Positions 55,493-64,000 of a DNA stretch of 64,000 bases are shown one piece after another. A program made the position numbers and the translations under genes. This DNA comes from Shewanella acanthi (GTDB lineage Bacteria; Pseudomonadota; Gammaproteobacteria; Enterobacterales; Shewanellaceae), in NCBI RefSeq assembly GCF_019457475.1, contig NZ_CP080413.1:3906001-3970000 (forward strand), in the 5' to 3' direction. The stretch's first letter is position 1. Each line of letters starts with the position of its first letter. The notes below the pieces were generated by a model. The model worked only from the letters and a program-made list of their open reading frames with translations. It did no database searches and had not been told where the DNA came from.

Positions 55493-56218
55493 CTAGACCT
55501 TAGCACTGCGGTAGCGCTTTAGCAGAATTTGCACCCGCTCTACATAGGCTTTTGTTTCAGGATAGGGCGGAATGCCTTTGTATTGGGTGACCGTTGTCGG
55601 ACCCGCATTATAGGCGGCGCAGGCCAAGGCGATATTGCCATTAAACTGCTTGAGCATTTGCGCCAAATACTTACTGCCACCAAGGATATTTTCTTCGGGA
55701 ATAAAAGCGTTAGAAACCCCCATCTCCTTAGCGGTTTCGGGCATCAATTGCATCAACCCCATGGCGCCTGTGCGCGATACGGCTCTGGCATTGAAGGCCG
55801 ATTCGGCGTGGATCACGGCGCGGATAAGCGCAGGATCGAGCTTGTGTTTATGGGCGGCGCGGCTGATCACAGATTCGTAGTTACGGGTAAAGAGGCGAAT
55901 ACCATTCCAGTCAATTTTAGAATCGGGGCGGCAGGCAAAGCATTCGTAGAGCAGGATTTGATAATCGTGGGTACTAGGTGCCTTATCGGTAAATACGGTC
56001 ACACCGTTGGCTTGGTATTGATAAACTTTATATTTTTCCTGTCCTTCACTGCTGACAATGCCGGTTTCGGAATAACGGGCCACGATCTTAGGCTTGGTCT
56101 TGACCTCTTCGGCAACGGCTAGAGTCATACTCCCCCAGAGCAGCACAACTAGGCCAAATACGAGCCAAAGCATTGTGCGATTTAACTGAGGTATCGTCCC
56201 TAACATTGCCCCTATCAT
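55493..56218 (-). CDS. Lytic transglycosylase, SLT domain
   Basis: 241 aa. An N-terminal membrane or signal helix (~15-36), a short DUF4124-like beta segment (YKVYQYQANGVTVFTDKAP), and the SLT domain (~110-235) with catalytic Glu in IHAESAFNARAVSRTGAMGL and the AYNAGP motif. It cleaves peptidoglycan to 1,6-anhydromuropeptides. Its start overlaps the stop of the DUF3137 gene by one base (TAATG), so the two are coupled. Two Cys (CFACR) may form a disulfide. Confidence 0.9.
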   Translation of the reverse strand: MIGAMLGTIPQLNRTMLWLVFGLVVLLWGSMTLAVAEEVKTKPKIVARYSETGIVSSEGQEKYKVYQYQANGVTVFTDKAPSTHDYQILLYECFACRPDSKIDWNGIRLFTRNYESVISRAAHKHKLDPALIRAVIHAESAFNARAVSRTGAMGLMQLMPETAKEMGVSNAFIPEENILGGSKYLAQMLKQFNGNIALACAAYNAGPTTVTQYKGIPPYPETKAYVERVQILLKRYRSAKV

Positions 56219-57246
56219 TACAATCCCGTGTATTCGTTTAGTTTAAGTACTTCAATAATAGCAAAGAGTTGCTTCATCTCACGATTGAGCTGGCTGAATT
56301 CGGAAGCAAAACTCGCCCCATTAAAAATCGACTGCGCCTGAAAACGACTGCGACGATTAGGTAAAAAGATAATTAAGCGATTACGAAAAAAGGCACATTG
56401 AATATTACCCTCAAAATATTTCGCAAGCTGCTGCAGGCGATCCATAAAGGCGGTATTAAGCAAGTAGCGCGACTCGATTTGATCCGTTGAAAAGACATCA
56501 AACTCCTTTTCAAACAGGGGATCTTCAAGCTTTACCCTTTCAAGCCCTGCGTGGGAGTCCGAAAAAAAGTTTGCCAGCCCACCCCTGTCTTTTAGTACAA
56601 CCGTATGGCCGTTAAAGGTTTTATGGCTACTTAGCTCCACCACAGTGCCGCGAAAGCGGGTTTCGGTGCGCTTCACTGTCCTTCGCTTATTGCCCTGCCA
56701 TTCCTCAGAGGTCACATCCTTGGTAAGGGTGATTTCATTTACAATCAGCTCGACCCCTTTGTATTTACCTTGTATGTAATCGCCAAATTTGGCTTTGTCG
56801 TAACTGGGCAGCACTTTTGCCGCAACCAGTCGATTCATATCAAGACGCATCTCGCGGTTATAGATAAAATCCTCACCAAAGTACTTAAACATGATGGGAT
56901 AAATCTCGCGCTGCACTGCATGTTTAAATTGCTTAACAGGGGAATAACTCCAAACGCCCAGACCGATAAACGCCACAATTGGCAGTATAAACAGCGGTAG
57001 ATCGCGCCCGTGGGCAAGCACGGCCAACAACGTGAGACCCAGCACAATCGTCAGACATAAATACAAACGCTTACGGGCTGCCTTTAGGCTGGCAACACGC
57101 TGAGATTCAAAGCGGTTGGCTAAGGGTGCGAGTTCAGTATCGTAAAATCCCTGAAATGCCGCTCGCTCCGATGACTCTACCGACAGCTTTGCCCCTTCGC
57201 GGATGGCGCGAATTGGACTACCTAAGATAAAAGTCAGGAAATTCAT
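56218..57246 (-). CDS. DUF3137 membrane protein
   Basis: 342 aa from the ATG at 57246; a TTG five codons earlier is possible. Two adjacent membrane helices (~60-100) and a large soluble domain with TETRFRGTVVEL, characteristic of DUF3137. Function unknown. DUF3137 genes usually follow lemA, as here (37 bp between), forming a lemA-DUF3137-SLT unit. Confidence 0.85.
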   Translation of the reverse strand: MNFLTFILGSPIRAIREGAKLSVESSERAAFQGFYDTELAPLANRFESQRVASLKAARKRLYLCLTIVLGLTLLAVLAHGRDLPLFILPIVAFIGLGVWSYSPVKQFKHAVQREIYPIMFKYFGEDFIYNREMRLDMNRLVAAKVLPSYDKAKFGDYIQGKYKGVELIVNEITLTKDVTSEEWQGNKRRTVKRTETRFRGTVVELSSHKTFNGHTVVLKDRGGLANFFSDSHAGLERVKLEDPLFEKEFDVFSTDQIESRYLLNTAFMDRLQQLAKYFEGNIQCAFFRNRLIIFLPNRRSRFQAQSIFNGASFASEFSQLNREMKQLFAIIEVLKLNEYTGL

Positions 57247-57283
57247 CGTGTTTATCGCCAACCATTCTTAACTAAATGGGCGA

Positions 57284-57850
57284 TTATAAGTATTCGCCAG
57301 CATCGACAGGTGCCTTTGAGGCTTCACTGACTTCGTAGAAAGGCATTACCTTGATTTTGGCTATCGATGCGATGATGGAACCAGGGAAGATTTCAACGGC
57401 AGTATTTAACTCGGACACCGCTGAATTATAAAAACGACGGGCGGCACTGATGTGGGCTTCAACCTCGTTATAGGTCTGCATCGCCTCCAGCATAGTGTTG
57501 TCAGACTTGAGCTCGGGATAATTCTCAACGCTGAGCATAAGAGTCGCCATCTTCTCATTGAGTTGCTCTGCTTGAGCAATATGGTCCTTCACCGCACTGG
57601 GGTCTATTTTGTTATAGCTACGGGTGAGTTGGCTTCGAAGTTCAGTGATTTCAGTAAGCAGGGACTTTTCGTGCTCCATAAATCGTTTGGCGATTTTAAG
57701 GATATTAGGCACAAGATCGGCGCGTTTCGCCAACTGAACATCAATACCCGCTAGAGCTTCGAGGGCGGTATTACGCTTTTTAACCAAGCTGACGTACCAA
57801 AGGTAGGCAACGATAAAAATCAGCGTGAGGCCGAGTAACAGTTTGTCCAT
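57284..57850 (-). CDS. lemA: LemA family protein
   Basis: 188 aa. A membrane helix at ~3-17 is followed by a long helical domain with the LemA motifs LVPNILKIAKRFMEHEK, YNEVEAHISAARRFYNSAVSELN. Cytosolic or periplasmic orientation uncertain. Family members are linked to envelope stress and protease control, but no general function is fixed. Heads the three-gene operon. Confidence 0.92.
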   Translation of the reverse strand: MDKLLLGLTLIFIVAYLWYVSLVKKRNTALEALAGIDVQLAKRADLVPNILKIAKRFMEHEKSLLTEITELRSQLTRSYNKIDPSAVKDHIAQAEQLNEKMATLMLSVENYPELKSDNTMLEAMQTYNEVEAHISAARRFYNSAVSELNTAVEIFPGSIIASIAKIKVMPFYEVSEASKAPVDAGEYL

Positions 57851-58134
57851 CTTCCATCCTTAGGGTGAATTCTTATTCTAGTTTGCTACAGCTAATCACA
57901 AATGCACAAAAATTTCACCTAAAGTGCACCCTAACGCAATGAATATATGGCTAAGCCTTCGCTGGTCAGAGCATTTTAGTACTGCGCTGTCAGCCGAGTC
58001 ACTGCAACGCTGGTGCATATTTTTTATTCAGCAATTGTACAGTAATGCTGCACTATATTGGATGAGTAAACCTTTGGAGCAACCATTGCTCGTGAATACT
58101 GGACTCTCCGAGGGTCCAATTTTTTTGTCCAAAA

Positions 58135-58455
58135 TTAGTTGTACAACCATTCCATCAACACACTGCAAATCAGCAGAAATACCCCAAAATTAAAAATGAA
58201 GGCTAACCATTTTGCCCTTGTTGTATTGGCGTTTAATGTTTTGATGGTCTGTTCCAATGAGCTAAAAAACGCCTTAGCCTCTAACCCTAATCCCAAGCTA
58301 AGAATCGCCAGAGCAATACAGCGGGTCAGTTCTGGCGGTACTAATGCCAACCAGTAGAAATGATAAATCCCATAACCCAAAAGCAATAGCGTTCCACAAT
58401 AGCAGATCATTTCTGCTAGCAACCTTTTAGTCTTAAGGTCTAATTTTAACTGCAC
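58135..58455 (-). CDS. Small three-helix membrane protein, unknown
   Basis: 106 aa from a GTG start; AGGAG lies eight bases upstream, which supports it. Three hydrophobic segments (~17-38, ~43-60, ~85-103) with a charged loop EQTIKTLNANTTRAKW. No family recognised. Stands alone between lemA and the RND pump. Confidence 0.65.
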   Translation of the reverse strand: MQLKLDLKTKRLLAEMICYCGTLLLLGYGIYHFYWLALVPPELTRCIALAILSLGLGLEAKAFFSSLEQTIKTLNANTTRAKWLAFIFNFGVFLLICSVLMEWLYN

Positions 58456-58623
58456 GACCCACTCCTAAGTTGTTGGAAAAAGCAAATAAATCTTGCTGTA
58501 GGGCGCGCAGTTTAGCGCTTAATTATTAAAACTGCATCTAGGGCTAATAATAGAAGCCAATTGCCTTATCTGCCCTTCAGGCCAAGGCAACTTTACCGTG
58601 CCAACGTCAAACCACAGATAATA

Positions 58624-58650
58624 AAAAAGCCCTGCAATGCAGGGCTTTTT
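58624..58650. terminator. Bidirectional intrinsic terminator
   Basis: Perfect 12-bp stem AAAAAGCCCTGC / GCAGGGCTTTTT with loop AAT, just after the stop of the RND pump gene on the minus strand. Confidence 0.9.
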
Positions 58651-58662
58651 AGCACGAATCAA

Positions 58663-61600
58663 TTATTCGGCTGAGGTAGGTTTTTGCACTTCACCGGATT
58701 TCTCGCGCTTACTGAAAATACGCTCAACAATCACGAAGAACAGCGGCACAAAGAAGATACCGAGGAAGGTCGAGCTCATCATACCGCCCAGAACCCCAGT
58801 ACCGATGGCGTTTTGGCTACCAGAGCCAACACCGGTGCTGATCGCCAACGGCACAACACCTAGACCGAAGGCGAGTGAGGTCATCAGAATTGGACGCAAA
58901 CGCACACGGACTGCATGCAGTGTCGCTTCAACCAAGCCTGAACCTTTCTCGTAGTATTCCTTGGCGAATTCCACAATCAAGATGGCGTTCTTAGTCGCCA
59001 AGCCTACCGTGGTGAGCAGACCAACTTGGAAGAACACGTCATTTGACAGATCGCGCGCACCCATAGCAAGCAAGGCACCGATAATACCCAGCGGTACGAC
59101 TAGGATAACCGCGAAGGGAACAGACCAACTTTCGTACAATGCCGCCAACACGAGGAATACTACCAGAATCGATAGCGCATAGAGTGCGGGTGCTTGGTTA
59201 CCCGACAGACGCTCTTCGTACGACAGACCGTTCCATTCGATACCAAAACCAGGCGGTAATTGCTCCACCATCTCCTGCAGGGTATCCATCGCCGCACCGG
59301 TACTAAAACCTGGCGCAGTCGCACCTTGGATGTTCATCGCCGAAAGACCATTAAAACGCTCTAAACGCGGTGAACCATATTCCCAAGCACCGGTTGCAAA
59401 GGCGGAGAACGGCACCATGTCGCCATTGTTGTTACGAACATACCAAGTGTCTAAGTCTTCAGGCTGCATACGGTACTGGGCATCACCCTGCACGTACACT
59501 TTCTTCACCCGGCCTCGGTCGATAAAGTCGTTCACGTAGGACCCACCCCACGCCGTAGCCAACACACTGTTCACGTTCGCGATTTCAATGCCAAGGGCAC
59601 TTAGTTTTGCGTGATCGATATGCAGTTGGTACATAGGCGCATCTTCTTGGCCGTTAGGGCGCACGCCCACTAAGCTTGGATTTTGCGCTGCCATTCCCAA
59701 CAGTTGGTTACGTGCTTCTAACAGTTTGGCATGACCTTGACCGTTTTTATCCTGCAGGTACATGTCAAAACCGTTAGCAGTGCCTAACTCGATTACCGCA
59801 GGTGGTACGAAGGCAAATACGAAAGCTTCTTTCAGTTGGCTAAAGGCACCCATTGCACGGCCCGCGATGGATTGCACATCCATACCCGGCGCTTCACGTA
59901 ATGACCAATCCTTAAGACCCACGAAGGCAATACCCATGTTCTGGCCTTGACCGGCAAAACTGAAACCCGCCACGCTAAATACCGAGTTAACCCCTTCTTC
60001 AGCCAAGAAATGATCAGAGACCTTATCTAATACCTTCATGGTACTTTCTTGGGTAGAGTTAGTCGGCAAAATAGCTTGGGTAAATAAAATACCTTGGTCT
60101 TCGTCGGGTAAGAATGCCGTCGGCATACGCATGAACAAGAAGCCTACGGCCACCACCAGCGCAACATAAATCATCATCACCCTAAAGCTACGTTTGATGA
60201 TGCTAGCAACAGAGGATTCATAACGCTGAGTCAAACGGTCAAAATTACGGTTAAACCATCCGAAAAAGCCTGTCTCAATATGGCCATGACCTTTTTTCAG
60301 CGGCTTTAGCATAGTCGCACACAGGGCGGGCGTTAGGATCAACGCAACCAATACTGACAGCGCCATAGCCGATACGATGGTGACCGAGAACTGACGATAG
60401 ATAACCCCAGTAGACCCCGACATAAATGCCATAGGGACGAATACAGCAGACAGGGTCAAACCGATACCCACCAGCGCGCCAGTGATTTGATCCATTGATT
60501 TACGGGTTGCTTCGAGTGGACTTAACCCCTCCTCAGCCATTACCCGCTCAACGTTCTCAACCACCACGATCGCGTCGTCCACCAATAGACCGATGGCAAG
60601 CACCATAGCAAACATAGTAAGAGTGTTAATCGAGAACCCAATCGCTGACAGAATCGCAAATGTACCGAGTAACACTACAGGCACAGCGATAGTTGGAATC
60701 AATGTCGCACGGAAGTTCTGCAAGAAGAGATACATGATAAGGAATACCAGTACGATCGCTTCAATCAGCGTATGCACTACACCCTCAATCGATTTTTCGA
60801 CAAATGGTGTGGTGTCGTATGGGTAAACGACATCGAGACCCTGCGGGAAGTAAGGTCGTAACTCTTCAATTTTGGCACGCACTAATTCAGCGGTTTCCAG
60901 CGCATTGGCACCTGTCGCTAACTTAATGGCAATACCCGAAGCAGCTTTACCATTGTAGAAAGATTCAATGGCATAGCTTTCGGAGCCCAGTTCGACACGA
61001 GCCACATCGCTCAGTAGCACCTTGGCACCCGACGTATCAGATTTAAGGATAATCTTACGGAATTCTTCCGGTGTTTGCAGACGGCTCTGCGCCGAAACTG
61101 TCGCGTTGAGTTCCTGACCTTGGATGGAAGGCGTACCACCTAACTGACCGGCAGAGACCTGCGCGTTTTGCGCTTTAATCGCAGTAACGACATCAATGCT
61201 GGTTAAGTTGTATTGGGTCAGCTTTAACGGATCTAACCATATACGCATCGCATATTGAGCACCGAATACTTGGATCTCACCCACACCCGGCACACGGCTC
61301 ATGGGGTCTTGAACGTTAGCGCCTACATAATCAGCGATATCGCCCTTATCTAAGCTGCCGTCGGTCGAGACGAAACCGATGACCATCAAGAAGCCCGAAC
61401 TCGATTTGTTAACGTTAACCCCTTGAGATTGAACCTCTTGCGGCAATAACGTCATTGCACCCTGTAACTTGTTTTGTACCTGAACCTGGGCGATATCCGG
61501 ATCGGCTTCGGCGTTAAAGGTCAGCGTAATAGACGCGTTACCAAAGCTGTCAGAGGTTGAAGAGATATAACGCAGGTGGTCAATCCCCTTCATGCGCTGT

Positions 61601-61797
61601 TCAATGACCTGGGTAACCGAGTCTTCAACGATCTTAGCCGATGCTCCCGGATAGTTAGCACTGATCACCACGGTTGGCGGCGCAATCATCGGGTATTGTG
61701 ATACTGGCAGGGTGCGAATAGAAAGCACCCCCGCCAACATAATAATTAAGGCGATCACCCACGCAAAGATGGGGCGATCAATAAAAAAACGTGCCAT
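58663..61797 (-). CDS. RND multidrug efflux pump, inner-membrane subunit (HAE1 type)
   Basis: 1044 aa, twelve membrane helices and two large periplasmic loops, as in AcrB/MexB. The proton relay is intact: two Asp in [16 protein letters not shown] and Lys in [15 protein letters not shown]. The N-terminus [21 protein letters not shown] is typical of the group. It drives drug, solvent or detergent export by proton uptake, with the adaptor next door. No outer-membrane TolC-type gene is in the window. Confidence 0.95.
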   Translation of the reverse strand: MARFFIDRPIFAWVIALIIMLAGVLSIRTLPVSQYPMIAPPTVVISANYPGASAKIVEDSVTQVIEQRMKGIDHLRYISSTSDSFGNASITLTFNAEADPDIAQVQVQNKLQGAMTLLPQEVQSQGVNVNKSSSGFLMVIGFVSTDGSLDKGDIADYVGANVQDPMSRVPGVGEIQVFGAQYAMRIWLDPLKLTQYNLTSIDVVTAIKAQNAQVSAGQLGGTPSIQGQELNATVSAQSRLQTPEEFRKIILKSDTSGAKVLLSDVARVELGSESYAIESFYNGKAASGIAIKLATGANALETAELVRAKIEELRPYFPQGLDVVYPYDTTPFVEKSIEGVVHTLIEAIVLVFLIMYLFLQNFRATLIPTIAVPVVLLGTFAILSAIGFSINTLTMFAMVLAIGLLVDDAIVVVENVERVMAEEGLSPLEATRKSMDQITGALVGIGLTLSAVFVPMAFMSGSTGVIYRQFSVTIVSAMALSVLVALILTPALCATMLKPLKKGHGHIETGFFGWFNRNFDRLTQRYESSVASIIKRSFRVMMIYVALVVAVGFLFMRMPTAFLPDEDQGILFTQAILPTNSTQESTMKVLDKVSDHFLAEEGVNSVFSVAGFSFAGQGQNMGIAFVGLKDWSLREAPGMDVQSIAGRAMGAFSQLKEAFVFAFVPPAVIELGTANGFDMYLQDKNGQGHAKLLEARNQLLGMAAQNPSLVGVRPNGQEDAPMYQLHIDHAKLSALGIEIANVNSVLATAWGGSYVNDFIDRGRVKKVYVQGDAQYRMQPEDLDTWYVRNNNGDMVPFSAFATGAWEYGSPRLERFNGLSAMNIQGATAPGFSTGAAMDTLQEMVEQLPPGFGIEWNGLSYEERLSGNQAPALYALSILVVFLVLAALYESWSVPFAVILVVPLGIIGALLAMGARDLSNDVFFQVGLLTTVGLATKNAILIVEFAKEYYEKGSGLVEATLHAVRVRLRPILMTSLAFGLGVVPLAISTGVGSGSQNAIGTGVLGGMMSSTFLGIFFVPLFFVIVERIFSKREKSGEVQKPTSAE

Positions 61798-61806
61798 AGC
61801 TCTGCC

Positions 61807-62961
61807 CTATTGTGCTGGGGTTTCTGAAATTACTTTTGGAGTGACGGGGGCTCCTGGACGGATTTTCTGTAGTCCTTCCACAATCAGCTTGTCACCAGCT
61901 TGCAGGCCTGAAGTCACACGCCATTGATGGTCAATCACTTCTGCCGTGGTGACGATTTTCGCTTCCACTAAGCCTTGGTCATTCACCACCATCGCTACCG
62001 CTTGTCCTTTAGCGTTACGGCTGATGGCCTTTTGTGGAACCAAAATCGCTTGAGGATCTGTACCCGTATTTAAGACCGCACGAACATACATGCCAGGTAG
62101 CAGAATGCCATCGGGGTTAGGGAATTCAGCACGCAAAATCACTGAACCTGTGTTTTCATCAACGCTCACTTCAGCAAACTGTAATTTACCCGTCTTGCTG
62201 TAAATGCTGCCATCTTCTAACACTAGTTGAACATCAGCATTTTCTGCGGCCTTGAGTTGTCCTTGCTGCAAACTGGCCTTGAGGCGCAATAACTGTGCAC
62301 TCGATTGGGCGATATCCACATTGATAGGGTCAAGCTGTTGGATAGTCGCCAATGTTTGGCTTTGGTTAGCTGTGACTAGTGCACCAGCTGTAACACTCGA
62401 TTTGCCGATACGACCGGAGATTGGCGCTAATACTTCAGTATATTCGAGATTGATTTTAGCAGTGTTAATCGCAGCTTCAGCTACAGTTACACTCGCCAAC
62501 GCCTCTTTATAAGCAGCTTCGGCTTCGTCGAAATCCTGTTTACTGATAGCGTTAGTGGTTACCAGTTGCTGATAACGCGCAGCTTTTGCCTTAGCAGACG
62601 CTAAGATCGCGTTTGCTCTCGCTAAGTCAGCATTTGCACTCACCAAAGCAGCCTTATAGGTAGCAGAATCGATTTGATAGAGCGAATCGCCCTTTTTCAC
62701 GTTACCGCCTTCAACAAAGCTACGCTTAGTCACAATACCGCTCACCTGTGGGCGTACCTCAGCTTCTAGATAAGCTTTGCTGCGACCAGGTAATTCCACT
62801 TGGATAACCTGAGGTTTAGCAACAACATTAATGATGCCAACTTCCATGCTCTGCGGACCCGCTGCGGCTCCAGCCGAAGCGGACTTTTCCTCACCGGGGC
62901 TACACGCTGTCATCCACAACGCCACGCTAATAATTGAGGCAAGTTTAATTGTCTGCCGCAT
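61807..62961 (-). CDS. RND efflux periplasmic adaptor lipoprotein
   Basis: 384 aa from the ATG with GGAG five bases upstream; an earlier in-frame start is rejected. Lipobox WMTAC near residue 20. A lipoyl-like/hairpin region (~60-175: SGIVTKRSFVEGGNVKKGD, then a coiled coil DLARANAILASAKAKAARYQ) and beta-barrel (~180-380) make an AcrA/MexA-type adaptor. Nine bases before the pump gene; they form an operon. No local regulator is seen. Confidence 0.94.
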   Translation of the reverse strand: MRQTIKLASIISVALWMTACSPGEEKSASAGAAAGPQSMEVGIINVVAKPQVIQVELPGRSKAYLEAEVRPQVSGIVTKRSFVEGGNVKKGDSLYQIDSATYKAALVSANADLARANAILASAKAKAARYQQLVTTNAISKQDFDEAEAAYKEALASVTVAEAAINTAKINLEYTEVLAPISGRIGKSSVTAGALVTANQSQTLATIQQLDPINVDIAQSSAQLLRLKASLQQGQLKAAENADVQLVLEDGSIYSKTGKLQFAEVSVDENTGSVILRAEFPNPDGILLPGMYVRAVLNTGTDPQAILVPQKAISRNAKGQAVAMVVNDQGLVEAKIVTTAEVIDHQWRVTSGLQAGDKLIVEGLQKIRPGAPVTPKVISETPAQ

Positions 62962-63883
62962 GAGAACTCCTTTAAATATTAACATCCCCGTAATGCTCCT
63001 AATTTGGGCAGTACGGCCGTAAAAAACTTAAATCGAATCGGTCATTTATCGCATACGCCAATACGAACAACAATCAAGCTTAATAGACTAAAGTGTAAGC
63101 TAATGAAAATTTAACATTAACTGTTGCTGCTAACGTCACCGGATTGTTACGTTAATTGGAAATATGTTAATTATGGATAAGGTTGCGTAAGAAAGATAAA
63201 TTCAAGCCACTAATCAGCCTAATCTATATCTCTCATGTTGCAAATTAGTGCTATTGCCAAACGATTTAAAATCGCAGAGGTTCACTAGGAGCAAAAATAA
63301 ACAGGATGACGACTCGAATTTATTGACTAAACCCAAAAGTAATTCCAAATATACTTTTAAGCTACTAAGCCAAAACCACCGAAAAACGCTAAGGCAATTT
63401 CCCTTAATGTCATTCGATATTCAACTAGGTCATGTGAACCCTAAAGACTTAAACTGATAATGTAAAAGTCAGATTGATTACCTAACATCTCTCAACGCGA
63501 AAGGATTTGGAACCAATCCGTGGCAATAGGTACTCTCAACAAAAACAACAACCTTTGAGCAGGCTATTTTATGTTCTGGGAAATTTAAGGGCAAATCAGA
63601 AATCGTCTTTTACACCCCATTTTATGAAACTCAGCTTCCCACAAATCACAATTTCGTTATTTCATCTGTCGAAATGAAATAAGCAGATTATGGACTTCTT
63701 GTAAAAAGGAACATCAAACAACAATCACCATGCGAGCCTTTATTTAGTCTTCCAGAGCTTAGTCTAGGCAATATGAAATTGACTGACAGATCGACCCATT
63801 GAGAATTAATATTCGATGAAGAAGCAGCAAGATACCGATGCTGATCAGTTTTCGGCAATACTGCTTCAGAATTGATAGCAAAA
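62962..63883. other. Gene-poor stretch upstream of the efflux operon
   Basis: About 920 bp, AT-rich. Short open frames at 63248-63457 and 63688-63936 lack a ribosome binding site or protein-like composition. It must hold the efflux operon promoter; no operator, hairpin or repeat stands out. Confidence 0.45.
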
Positions 63884-64000
63884 TTACAGACGATTATCGC
63901 CAACACTACAGGCCAAAATTCGACTAATATCAGCAAGGCAACGGCCCGACTCCTGCTGCCACTGATTGAACACCGCCTGCACTTGCTTCAAAGCGCTCTG
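63884..64000 (-). CDS. 3' end of an unidentified gene running off the right edge
   Basis: Thirty-eight codons and a stop (TAA at 63884-63886) are open to the window edge on the minus strand. The sequence (ALKQVQAVFNQWQQESGRCL ... ADISRILACSVGDNRL) is helical and reads like genuine protein, with codon use like the neighbours. Not recognised; too short to classify. Confidence 0.5.
   Translation of the reverse strand, partial: QSALKQVQAVFNQWQQESGRCLADISRILACSVGDNRL

Noticed and set aside
63248..63457. 69-codon open frame in the gene-poor stretch
   Set aside because: No ribosome binding site, Lys/Asn/Ser-rich chance-like translation of AT-rich DNA.
63688..63936. 82-codon minus-strand frame near the right edge
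   Set aside because: It overlaps the partial gene at 63884-64000 in another frame, which reads more like a protein.
1..64000. Search for tRNA, rRNA, CRISPR arrays, IS elements, integrases and phage genes
   Set aside because: None seen; the AT-rich sulfotransferase island has no visible mobile element or attachment repeat at its borders.

Overview
The window looks like a chromosomal segment of a Shewanella species. The evidence is by recognition, since no search could be run: gene order SenC / deacetylase / MATE / nfuA / comF / bioH / tex / greB / ompR-envZ as I recall it from S. oneidensis-type genomes, a GlyGly-CTERM 'choice-of-anchor H' protein, many multi-domain GGDEF/EAL/PAS proteins, and a roughly 45-50% GC core. 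No tRNA, rRNA, IS element or CRISPR array was seen.

Layout. 0-11.2 kb is housekeeping: the end of a SCO1/SenC copper chaperone gene, a polysaccharide deacetylase divergent from a MATE exporter, nfuA, comF and bioH (divergent), a Gln-rich protein, an LtaS-like membrane phosphotransferase, tex and greB. 11.2-31.2 kb is signalling: a giant CHASE/PAS hybrid kinase translationally linked to a REC-GGDEF protein, ompR-envZ, a chemoreceptor, a peroxiredoxin, a rhombosortase-type surface protein, a PepSY + PhoPQ-like two-component operon, a DUF3300 protein, and a MASE1-CHASE-PAS-GGDEF-EAL protein. A 16-base direct-repeat motif occurs at three places around the PhoPQ-like operon and its neighbours. 32.3-37.2 kb is cyoABCDE, a bo3-type quinol oxidase with unusually His-rich tails.

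37.5-48.6 kb is a complete nitrate assimilation cluster: nitrate reductase with a fused BFD-type iron-sulfur domain, uroporphyrinogen methyltransferase, a TrpD2/YbiB-like protein, nirB, nirD, a nitrate/nitrite transporter and a fused PP2C phosphatase-Ser/Thr kinase. A sigma-54 promoter with exact GG-N10-GC geometry and a near-consensus NtrC site lie upstream, and a 16-bp-stem terminator sits inside the cluster just before nirB.

48.9-53.6 kb is an AT-rich island with an arylsulfate sulfotransferase system: a Tsx-like outer-membrane channel, AssT and its dedicated disulfide pair DsbL/DsbI, divergent from a TetR regulator, with a candidate CRP site and a palindromic operator between them. 53.6-64 kb returns to core genes: rsmJ, rlmJ, an SLT transglycosylase / DUF3137 / LemA operon, a small membrane protein, an RND efflux pump with its lipoprotein adaptor, a gene-poor stretch, and the 3' end of a gene running off the right edge.

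The parts most worth following are the regulatory architecture of the nitrate cluster and its kinase-phosphatase, the three-site motif, and the sulfotransferase island.
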